A stretch of DNA of 12,534 nucleotides from positions 1-12,534 of the forward strand of contig JADHZB010000632.1 in the NCBI GenBank assembly GCA_015657535.1. Reading direction: 5' to 3'. A model generated the notes under the pieces. That model saw only the letters and a list, made by a program, of their open reading frames with translations. It made no database searches and was not told the DNA's origin. This DNA comes from Nephromyces sp. MM_2019 (Eukaryota; Apicomplexa; Aconoidasida; Nephromycida). This document shows, piece after piece, positions 1 to 9,600 of the stretch; positions within the stretch are counted from its first letter, which is position 1; every line of letters starts with the position of its first letter. The position numbers and the translations under genes were made by a program.

Positions 1-99
1 TATGTTAGATAGGTAAATCAAAATGTTTGTGTGTGTATGTTAGATAGGTAAATCAAACTGTTTGTGTGTGTATGTGTGTGTATTATGGTAAATATTTAC
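1..99 (-). other. Start of aminotransferase intron 6, with a 35-bp tandem duplication
   Basis: Exon 6 ends at 100 and a GTAAAT donor starts at 99. Positions 1-35 and 36-70 are two copies of one 35-bp unit with a single mismatch, each ending in TG repeats. The next exon is beyond the left edge. Confidence 0.8.
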
Positions 100-801
100 C
101 AGTATCAATATCCTCATAATTCTGTGCAAGTTCAAGTATAGACTCTCTGGTAATACCAGGAAGGATAAGATTGTTCTCAAGTTTAGGTGTAACTAATTCA
201 GTTTTGCCTTTATAATTTTACACACACACACACATAAATATATATATATAGAGAGAGAGAGAGATGTTATATATATACACATTGTAAGAATAAATCGTAG
301 ATAAATAGGGTATAAAAAAAAAGTTATGTATAGTGTGTGCATGTATGTTTAAATCATACACTGTGTGTGTATATATCATAAATATGTATGTATGTGTGTA
401 TAGTGTGTGTGTATGTATGTGTGTGTGTATAGTGTGTATGTATGTGTGTGTTTGTGTGTGTATGTGTGTGTGTATAGTGTGTGTGTATAGTGTGTATGTA
501 TGTGTGTGTTTGTGTGTGTGTGTGTGTATGTGTGTATGTGTGTGTGTATTACCATCTTCAGTTTTCCATACAAAAAACATATTCATTGTACCAGCCTCTG
601 TAACTACAAAATCATCGTCTGTTTTGTGTAGCCAAAGGATTTGAGAAAAACCATCTTTGGCTGCTTTAGCCATTGGTTGATATGTGGGGGCATAATTTCT
701 ATAAATATATACATGTGTGTATGTGTGTGTGTGTATGTGTGTGTGTGTGTGTGTGTATGTGTGTATGTGTGTGTGTGTATGTGTTTGTGTTGCGTGTATT
801 T

Positions 802-832
<31 letters not shown>

Positions 833-1633
833 ATGTGTGTGTGTATGTGTGTGTGTGTGTGTGTGTGTGTTTGTGTTGCGTGTATTGTGTGTGTGAATTG
901 TGTGTTGTGTGTGAGTTGCGTGTATTGTGTGTGTGTGTGTGTGTGTGTTTGTGTTGCGTGTATTGTGTGTGTGAATTGTGTGTGTGAATTGTGTGTTGTA
1001 TGTGTGTTGCGTGTATTGTGTCTGTGGGGAAGTGTATGTCTGTGTGTGTGAGTGTGTGGGGAAGTGTGTGTGAGTGTGTGGGAAAGTGTATGTGTGTTGT
1101 GTGGTAGTTTGTAGATATATATATATATATAGTATGTGTGTGTGTGTGTGTATTGTTTAAGCTTACCCTCCTACTTTAGCATCACCAGCACTACCAGGAT
1201 AAGATCGAGAATAAGTTGTGTGAGCTAAAACTTTGAGTGGTTTGTCTGTATTAATAAAATAAATATATGGTGTGTAAATCATTGTATACTCAAATTATGT
1301 GTTAATAAGTATATACAAGTTAATGTGTGTAAAAATAACAAAATACGGAATATTCATGAATCAAATAATCTTTATAAAATCATCATAATAATCTTACACA
1401 AATCATAATATATATAGGTGTATTGAGATTTTAACTATAATTTCAATATAAATGTAGTGTGATCATACAATGTTTAATAATGTGTGTATATAACTATATA
1501 TATTAATATATATATAAATAAATATAGAGTAGGTTAAAACAAACCTGAAGTACCAAAATAGGTTGCAGCAGGGCACATGATAATAGAGACACGTGCTTTC
1601 TTTGGTGTAGATAAACCTATGTATGGCTGATTT

Positions 1634-1668
<35 letters not shown>

Positions 1669-3664
1669 GTTGTATATATATATATAATAAATAAATATAC
1701 ATACAACTATAATATGTATAACATTGAATTCTCTTAAAACTACACTAGATATTTCAAGGATCCAAGCATATCTATATACATGGATATATATATACATACA
1801 TAAAACATGCACACACATACATAAAACATACACACAGACACATAAAAAATGAACACACACACATAAAACATACACACACAGACACATAAAAAATGAACAC
1901 ACATACACATAAAACATACACACACACACATAAAACATACACACACACACATAAAACATACACACACACACATAAAAAATGAACACACATACACATAAAA
2001 CATACACATAAAATATACACACACACACATAAAACATACACACACACACATAAAAAATGAACACACATACACATAAAAACATGCACACACACCCAAAAAT
2101 ACACCCTCCCCACTTAAATATACGTACTTAAAACACCCTCCCCCCCCACCCCCCACCCACACACACACATTACATGTGTAGAGTACATAAAGGGTCTAAT
2201 ATAGAGAGAATAACCAGGTGTGTTTGACTGTGGTATATGGTGTCTATCAGCATCAACAGTTTTCATAATTAATTTGACCATTTCGTTTTCATCGACGGTG
2301 GGTAAGTCCAAACGACGCGCTGAGTTATTAAAACGGGCCATATTTTTGTCGGGCCTGAATAAATAACATTTACCATCTTTACCCTTATATGCCTTCATAC
2401 CTTCAAACATCTGTTGTGTGTGTGTGTGTGTGTGTGTGTAGAGTGTGTAAAATTGTGTGCGGGGGTGTGGGGTGTGTGTGTGTGTGACAGAGATTGTAAG
2501 CGGAGGTGTGTGGAATTGTGTGCGGGGGGGTTGGGTGTGTGTGTGTGTGACAGAGATTGTATGCGGAGGTGTATGGAATTGTGTGCGGGGGTGTGGGGTG
2601 TGTGTGTGTGTGACAGAGATTGTATGCGGAGGTGTGTGGAATTGTGTGCGGGGGTGTGGGGTGTGTGTGTGTGTGACAGAGATTGTAAGCGGAGGTGTGT
2701 GGAATCGTTGTGTATGTGAAAAAGGGTATGAGGAGGAATGAGAAATTTGGAAAGTAAAGGTATGTGTGTATATAAGGGATGAATTTCGGATGGATGTATA
2801 TAAGAGAACTTGTGTGTTTTTAATTAACGTAAATGTATCTAATATGAATAATATCTTAAATTACTCTCATATACACATACATTAACCCAGATTGATACAT
2901 ACACATAAACACTATATATATACCCTGCACTTGCCCTACATACACTATGCCCCCCCCCCTAAACACATTATACCCCTCCCGCATACACACTATGTATAAA
3001 CGCATCCCCACTACACACACACATATACCTGAAGACCATAGTGTAATCCAGAGGCACCAGGGTGCATAGTAACCATACCCATAGGTTCAATAACAGGTGC
3101 GGACCAACCTGTTTCTTCATCCCAATCAACGTTACACATATAATCAGTAAATTGATAACCAAAACGAATATCTTCTATGGCATAGGGTTTGGTAGGGTTA
3201 GGATTCGGCTTGAAAATCGTTTTAGAGGCATCAAAGGGTGCAGGCTTGTGTGTATTATTTGTGTCAGGTGAGGGTTTATTTGCTGAATTTTCTGTTTCTC
3301 CATTTGTTTTGTTATTAGTGTGGTTATTTGCTGAATTTTCTGTTTCTCCATTTGTTTTATTATTAGTGTGGTTATTTGCTGAATTTTCTGTTTCTCCATT
3401 TGTTTTGTTGTTTTTATTGGTGGTTGTAGCCTCAGTAGAGGTATTTTTAGATGTAGGAGTATTCATGGTTGGGTTTGGATGTTCATTTTCCATATTTGCA
3501 TATAAATCAGTAAATCTTGGTTTTATTAATGAAAAATTATGAAATGTGTATGTATAAAATTTATTAGGTATTATCGGTAAAAGTGTGTTTGTTCTGTAGC
3601 TATGTATATTATTAATATTTTTAAATATTTGCTTAGTAATTAAACTAAACATATTTATAGACAT
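100..3664 (-). CDS. Branched-chain amino acid aminotransferase, likely mitochondrial; 3' end off the window
   Basis: PLP enzyme (fold type IV) that exchanges amino groups between Leu/Ile/Val and 2-oxoglutarate. Coding exons in transcript order: 3029-3664, 2174-2410, 1545-1626, 1167-1245, 553-698, 100-207. All have GT/AG borders and matching phases, giving 429 residues plus one base. The start is supported by an in-frame TAA at 3674-3676. Residues 1-50 have six Lys/Arg and no acidic residue, as in a mitochondrial presequence. A low-complexity insert follows (about 59-145). Family blocks: FGYQFTDYM (168-176), GLHYGLQMFEGMKAY (206-220), RPDKNMARF (231-239), YIRPF, GDAKVGGNYAPT with predicted catalytic Lys342, TEAGTMN with Glu379, and ILPGITRESIL (408-418). 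The C-terminal domain (roughly the last 70-80 residues of the family) is missing because the gene runs off the left edge. Family assignment is secure. Mitochondrial location is inferred. Confidence 0.95.
208..552 (-). other. Aminotransferase intron 5 (345 bp)
   Basis: Donor GTAATACACAC at 552 and acceptor TTATAAAG ending at 208; phase 1. The sense strand starts with CA repeats (330-548) and ends with a TG run (219-234). Next to that run are TA and GA microsatellites (236-264). Confidence 0.9.
699..1166 (-). other. Aminotransferase intron 4 (468 bp), almost entirely CA repeat on the sense strand
   Basis: Donor GTAAGC at 1166 and acceptor ATTTATAG ending at 699; phase 2, joining KVG to GNYAPT. 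From 714 to 1155 the plus strand is TG with TA, TGCG and GAAT interruptions. Short blocks such as gtgttgcgtgtattgtgtgtg recur irregularly. Confidence 0.9.
1246..1544 (-). other. Aminotransferase intron 3 (299 bp)
   Basis: Donor GTTTGTTTTAAC at 1544 and acceptor TTAATACAG ending at 1246; phase 1. The split codon becomes Asp319. It is AT-rich with few TG/CA tracts, unlike the other introns of this gene. Confidence 0.88.
1797..2087. repeat. Irregular 21-23 bp CA-rich tandem repeat
   Basis: On the plus strand, units of the type taaaacatacacacacacaca and taaaaaatgaacacacac recur at 1801, 1822, 1843, 1864, 1887, 1910, 1931, 1952 and 1973, and continue to about 2087. They lie inside intron 2. Confidence 0.85.
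2136..2158 (-). promoter_or_regulatory. Intronic G-quadruplex motif on the transcript strand
   Basis: Read on the gene's sense strand there are four G-runs of 3, 6, 8 and 3 bases separated by single bases (T, T, A). It begins 15 bases downstream of the first donor base of intron 2. This meets the usual quadruplex pattern with the shortest possible loops. A splicing role is inference. Confidence 0.6.
2411..3028 (-). other. Aminotransferase intron 1 (618 bp)
   Basis: Donor GTATATGTGTG at 3028 and acceptor ACAACAG ending at 2411; phase 0, joining HYGLQ to MFEGMK. The 5' half on the sense strand is TG-rich with a G10 run (2950-2959). The 3' half is CA-rich and contains the 63-bp minisatellite. 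A CA tract (2415-2439) ends three bases before the acceptor AG. Confidence 0.9.
2445..2706. repeat. 63-bp minisatellite, about four copies
   Basis: The marker acagagattgta recurs at 2487, 2550, 2613 and 2676, exactly 63 bp apart. Each unit holds a GC-rich block (gcgggggtgtgggg), a TG run, and gcggaggtgt. It is richer in G+C than anything else nearby and lies wholly inside intron 1. Open frames across it on the plus strand arise because 63 is a multiple of three, so I do not regard them as coding. Confidence 0.93.
3276..3410 (-). repeat. 48-bp coding tandem repeat in the aminotransferase N-terminal insert
   Basis: Nearly three copies of a 48-bp unit start at 3276, 3324 and 3372 and differ by very few bases. 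On the coding strand they encode the 16-residue repeat KTNGETENSANNHTNN (about residues 85-130). The unit is a multiple of three, so copy-number change keeps the frame. The repeat lies between the presequence and the catalytic fold, where no conserved family element is expected, so it is probably a disordered linker. Confidence 0.9.
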
Positions 3665-3974
3665 GTTTATACATTATATTCTATAAAATTTCTTTCAAGT
3701 TATTTACTTATTTTTTAGTTTTTTTTATTTCTACATTTTTTTTTTAACAAATTTTACTTGACGTATCACAATATAACACTCACTGGTTGGTGGTGTGTAT
3801 TTATATATGTAGTCTATATATATATGTTATATATTTTATTTTGTATATATTATATAGTTTATTAAGTATATATATGTTTGTGTATTTAGTTATATACCAT
3901 CATATATATGTTGTTTCTTTTTTCTATTTCTTTTTTTCGTAATGTGTGTTTGAGTTTGTGGGTGTGTGTTTATA
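3665..3974. other. AT-rich upstream region of the aminotransferase gene
   Basis: No open frame looks coding. It contains poly-T tracts (3714-3745) and TA-rich stretches (3800-3910). The aminotransferase promoter should lie here, but in such AT-rich sequence I cannot single out a TATA box. Confidence 0.5.
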
Positions 3975-4170
3975 TATGTGTGTATTTGTATGTGTGTATT
4001 TGTATGTGTGTATTTGTATGTGTGTATTTGTATGTGTGTATTTGTATGTGTGTATTTGTATGTGTGTATNNNTATGTGTGTATTTGTATGTGTGTATTTG
4101 TATGTGTGTATTTGTATGTGTGTATTTGTATGTGTGTATTTGTATGTGTGTATTTGTATGTGTGTATGTG
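3975..4170. repeat. 14-bp minisatellite (tatttgtatgtgtg), 13 units
   Basis: The hexamer tatttg recurs every 14 bp from 3983 to 4151 with almost no variation. Positions 4070-4072 are NNN and replace exactly the expected ttg, so the period is kept. The array lies in the divergent intergenic spacer, about 300 bp upstream of the aminotransferase start. Confidence 0.95.
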
Positions 4171-6454
4171 AATGCACCATTAGTATATATTTTTTTGTGC
4201 TTTTAGAGATGTGTGTAGTGTGTCTTGTATGTGTAAATGCATCAGTGTTGTGTGCGTAAAATTGTGCGTTGTATGAGCGCAAGAAAATCATTTATATTTT
4301 GGTGCATGATGGGCAATTTCTATGTTTCTAAACATATATATATATATATATATATATTATGGTTAGATGTGTCTAAGTTATTTATTTAATTTTTAGTAAA
4401 TATTATATAATAATACTATGTTGTTTTATTATATAAAATCTTAGAAACTCTCGATTTATTTAAAAATATCTAGACACTCATATATATATTGGTAATATTA
4501 TAAAGCTATCTATATAATGAATTATAAAGTTTGATGTATATACATCTTGAACATATTTGTTTAATATTATAAATACATTGAGAAAAAACTCTATCTTACT
4601 ATAGATATCTAGCTATAGACACAAGCATGTTTAAGATGTGTGTATAATTTGATAGATACATTGAAGATTTATAATCATTAATATACACCGAAGATGTGTT
4701 TGTGTATGTGTGTGATTGTTATCGACACTTTTAACAAGTGTGAATTATATGTTTTTAATGCGATTATTTTACATACTTTGAAGATGTGTGTAAATGTGTT
4801 TTTGTAATAGACAATTTAAAGATGTGTATGATTGTTAAAAGTAATTAAAGATAGTCTATATATTGTAATGAATATACATATCTTCCAATGTGTGTTTTTA
4901 ATATATATATATTAAAAAAGATTAATAAAATGTAAAACAACTATAAATAAATGAAAGCATACACTATGTAAAAACACAAATGCAAACTAAAATAATTAAA
5001 TTGAATTGTATTTCGATTTCATTTTCTTTAAAAAAAATTTTTATTTTAATTAATTTTAATTTTACACTGGAATTATTTTTAATTTTTAGCTTTAGTTGAA
5101 TCTTCACATGTTTTATATATTTATAACTTATTAATTACTACCTAACAACTTATCCATAGATAATGGGTGCAAATTTTTGTATTATCAACAAAGAAAATTG
5201 TATTTTCAACCTATTATGTAGCTACAAACGCCTTCTATGTTTATATAACATCAGTTAGTGTTTGTATTGGTAAATTACTGCAAATTACCAACAAGTGTGT
5301 GTAAATGTTGAACAACAACATTGGAGAATATCGGAAAATGTTGGAAACAACATACAACAACATATTATAACATAGTACAGCTTCAGAGAATCTTAAAAAT
5401 AACGTTTATATAAAAAATTGAATTGATTTGTGAAATATTAGTACTTCCTGAGTTTGATTTTCCGAATCTGTTATTAAAATTTGTTTATAGGTGTTGTTTA
5501 CTTTGTGGGTACTGAAGTTTTCATTGTAATTCTTGACATATTTCGAAACGTATTGATAGTTTTATATAATGATTGAATAAAGATTCCAAATTATTAAAGT
5601 TGTTTATGGTATTATTATAACTTGATCATCAATTCATAACAATATATACAAAATTTTAATAACAAGATACTTAATATTCAAATTTTTCTAATTATAATTT
5701 TGATATTATTTTGATAATTACTTTTCTTGATCTCAATCAACTTAATATAAAAATGTTTATTGCACAAAATCAAACATGTGATACATACACTTTATCACAA
5801 AATATTTATTAGTTATCTCTCACTGACACAAATTTTTAAACTATATATACTTATAAGCATAGAGTTGTCTTATTTTTACTTATATATTTACATTTTCAAT
5901 CTTGTCAATAAACAAATAAAAAAACATACATTTAGCTCAGAAAAGTCCAATTAAAAATATATATTTCTTAACATACATACACACATCTTAACTAATAAAT
6001 AGAGATCAATTACATATATATATATCTCAGCATATACTTCTCAACTAAAAACTATAGAAAGCACAAGTGTTTCAACAAAAAATAAACATTAATATATATA
6101 TATATATATATATACATATATATAAAACATCTTCTTCAAAGTATGAGGGTAAGTAACTTATAAATATAATATGAAATACAATACATTCGAATTTATAAAC
6201 CTTTTTACCTAATTCTAATTTTACAAATAAAAATATGATAAATAAAACTATAATAGGTAATTTCACAAGACTTCCAACTAGGAAAAGCTCCACTTTTATA
6301 TATTATTTCTATACTTTCTCTCCAATTTCTTATTTTTATTGTTTTAATATATAATTCCCTTTTGGGTTAGAAACCAGGAAAACTTATATTATTAGATTTT
6401 CACTGTAACTACAATAGCTCAATTACAATTTTTTTTTTTTCTATACCGATTAAT
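4171..6454. other. Gene-free AT-rich intergenic region
   Basis: I see no supportable gene, RNA or mobile element here. Open frames at 5760-5954 (plus) and 6072-6293 (minus) are AT-driven and resemble no known protein. (TA)n tracts occur at 4332-4357 and about 6091-6120. The 9-mer aagatgtgt appears at 4633, 4691, 4781 and 4819. Functional promoter elements for the divergent genes may be present but are not identifiable by eye. Confidence 0.6.
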
Positions 6455-6609
6455 TTATTTTATTTATAAGAGACTTGTTCTCTAATTTACATATTTACAT
6501 CTTAACACCTTATAAGCGGGCCTCTCAAACCATAGTCCTCTAATTTTCAATTCATCAAACTTCCTCAAATATTTAACCTAGTAAACCTCTCTTACACACC
6601 TACCGCCAA
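6455..6609 (+). promoter_or_regulatory. Possible promoter and 5' leader of the homoserine dehydrogenase gene
   Basis: TATA-like octamers tttataag (6463-6470) and ttataagc (6510-6517) precede a pyrimidine-rich, less A-rich stretch that runs to the ATG. An in-frame TAA at 6574-6576 closes the frame upstream. The composition change near 6518 suggests the start of a leader, but this is weak evidence in AT-rich DNA. Confidence 0.25.
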
Positions 6610-9600
6610 ATGCATAACTCCGAAATGGAACAACCGGGACCTTCCTTTAGTTTCTCAACCTCCTCTACGGCAATCAACTTGAATATTACCTCATCATGTC
6701 CCATAAATATTAGCTCCAGTTCCCAAGTCAATTTTGAGTCAGGTTCACAGATGCCTTATACACCCAAATTATCTTTCAGTTCTCTTTCATATGTTCCTGA
6801 AAGATTAGTTGTAGCAGTATGCGGAATGGGTACAGTTGGAAGTGGCTTGGTTGACTTGATTATGCACAAAACGCCACATATTTTTATCAAGAAAATCCTC
6901 GTCAAAAACATTGAGAAACACATAAACGACCGCATCCCTAAGGGCTGTACATTTGCAAGATCATTTGATGAAATCTTGTATGACCCTGATATAAACTGTG
7001 TAGTCGAACTCATTGGTGGCAGTGGTAAGCTTAATGAATTCATTAAAATACCAAATTTTAGCTAAATTTTATAGATTCGTAATATTTTTATCGTACCTTC
7101 CTAGTCAAAGATTTCCAAAAATCCATAATTTAGAACACACCTTTCTAAAGAAGAATATTTATGTTTCTAAAGCGATGCTATACCAGTAATCAATATTCCT
7201 TACTACAAAAGTAACTTTCTATACTTTGTATAACAGTGGGATTGGCCAAAGAAATTGTTTTCAAATCTATTGAAAACGGGAAACATGTCATAACTGGAAA
7301 CAAATCTCTCATTTCTTTATATCTTAATGAAATTGAAGTAAGATAAATTACAACTAGCTATACAGTTATAATCACACAATAAAACCTAATTAATTACTAC
7401 CTCAAACCCAAACATTACTACACCACTTAGCATCCATGATCCTATTTATAAGTGCTTAAGCACAAAATACAACAAATTTATATATATACACATCATTATA
7501 TATATATATATATATATATAAACTATCTTCAATCTATCTATGAATTTATATTTGAAATTTATATGCTCTATTTCAGACTTTGGTAACCTCTCAATATGGG
7601 GCTGTATCATTCCATTATGAGACAGCTGTATGTGGTGGTATACCCATTGTCAATACAATCAAGAGAGGTTTCAGTGGAGATACTGTAGTATCAATCGCAG
7701 GAATAATGAATGGAACCACTAATTTTATGCTAACCCAAATGGATGAAAAATCAATGTCTTATAGAGAGGTAATAATACATTTCAAATTTGTATACGGGAC
7801 CTATGAAGTTTAAGTATATATTAAAAATATACATACTAATCTATACATTATGTACTACTCTCTTATTCTTTTAGCACCTAACTGAATTTTATAGAACTCT
7901 ATAACCTTAGCTTCCATACACACGGTTTTAGTTTACACAAATACACACACATACACCCACATACACCCATGCACACACACATTCAGGCCCTTGATTTAGC
8001 AAGCAAAAAAGGATATGCAGAATCAGACCCAACAGCAGATGTTGAGGGACATGATGTTCGTAGTAAAATTTTGATTTTGGCCAAACTTTGTTTTGGTAAA
8101 AATATCAAAGAACATCAAGTTTATTGTCAAGGAATTAGTGGCCTTACAAATGAAGATTTTAAGACAGGTATGGATAATTAATTTTGAGTGTGTGTATGAT
8201 TTTATCCTACACATTACATTTTTTTTTACACATGGTTTTATATATGTTGATAAAAAGATTAACACACTCAATTCATAAATGTACATACATCAAATAATAT
8301 AACCAAAAATTCATAAATATTGAATTCTACACTTTTATTTATCCTTACATAAACATATATATCTGAAAATAGAAGCTAGAAATTTTTAACATAATGAATA
8401 TAGGTAAAGGATTTTATATATATCTTTCAATTTTCTTACACATATTACACACTTTTTCTAAATATGCATATATAAAGGAATTGAGACTTTAATTCTTTAT
8501 TATAACTGAGACAGAATCTTACACACATTTTTCTTATTTATTACACACCATTAATGTGTTTGTATTGTTTTTAGCAAAAATATTGGGCTATACAATTAAG
8601 TTATTGGGTATAACAAAACTTAATACAAGCACATACAAAAATTTATCCATTTTGGTTACACCTTGTTTTGTTAAATTGGGTCACCCCATCGCTAACACAT
8701 CAGAAGTCACAAATGTTGTCGAAATAATATCCTCTAATTTAGGTAACCAAATACAATCATATATACAATTATACATACACATAATTCTATATACACACAT
8801 AATCCTATATACACACATAATTCTATAATTTGATATACACACATAATTCGATATATACACATAATTCTATATACACACATAATTCTATATACACACATAA
8901 TTCTATAATTTGATACACACACATAATTCGATATATACACATGAATCTAATTACATTCTTACACAAAGAAACAAATAGAATCTATTCTAGCATACAATAA
9001 TAAAAGTTTTAACTTTAAACAACTTAATATACACACACAAACTACACACACACATAATAGGTAAGACCTCCTTTTCTGGTCCTGGTGCTGGAAAATTTCC
9101 ATCAGCAAATTCAGCTTTTGCAGATTTATTAGAACTCGAACAAACTATGTCAAATTCTCAATCAAGTATGTAAACTCAAAATATTACACACAGATATATA
9201 TATACATATATATATACTCAAAATATCACCCACGAACACACACATACTCAAAATATTATCCACGTATACACACGAGATATTACCCATTCACACACATTCA
9301 CATAAATTATCGCCCACACACACACACACGATATATTACCCACCCACACATACACACATGCATATGTATAATATATCTCATATATTCAGAACCCAAATTT
9401 TTCCGACCATTTCCCAAGGAACCAAAAATTGAATTAACCCTTGACCTCCAATGCAAATTTGAATATATTTTTAGGTTAGAAAATATTTTTTACACACACA
9501 CATATATATATCTATATAGAGCGACAAATTTATAAACAAATATATATATGTATTCATATATTAAATATCAATTTTGATTCTGCATATATTTAAGTTGAAT

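Larger units (their letters stand above)
1627..2173 (-). other. Aminotransferase intron 2 (547 bp)
   Basis: Donor GTAATGTGTG at 2173 and acceptor AAATCAG ending at 1627; phase 0, joining MYSTH to PYIGL. The sense strand is TG throughout: a G-rich block just after the donor, then irregular units of 21-23 bp (about 1797-2087), then a TA/TG run before the acceptor. Confidence 0.9.

Noticed and set aside
218..1051. Long open frames of Thr-His or Cys-Val on both strands
   Set aside because: They are products of TG/CA repeats, which lack stop codons. The real aminotransferase exons (553-698 and 100-207) lie inside or beside them and end at clear splice sites.
2414..2741. Cys/Gly-rich plus-strand frames across the 63-bp array
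   Set aside because: The array is inside an aminotransferase intron, and 63 is a multiple of three, so openness is expected.
3890..4291. Overlapping open frames across the 14-bp array
   Set aside because: All three plus frames and one minus frame are open, which is the signature of a simple repeat and not of a gene. The frames also run through ambiguous bases.
5760..6293. Short AT-rich frames (5760-5954 plus, 6072-6293 minus)
   Set aside because: Composition is Ile/Tyr/Lys/Phe driven, with no recognisable motif. Length is within chance for AT-rich DNA after accounting for runs lacking stops.
8781..8942. CRISPR-like array
   Set aside because: Units are directly abutting tandem copies without unique spacers, and the sequence is an intron of a eukaryotic gene. 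The same applies to the other arrays.
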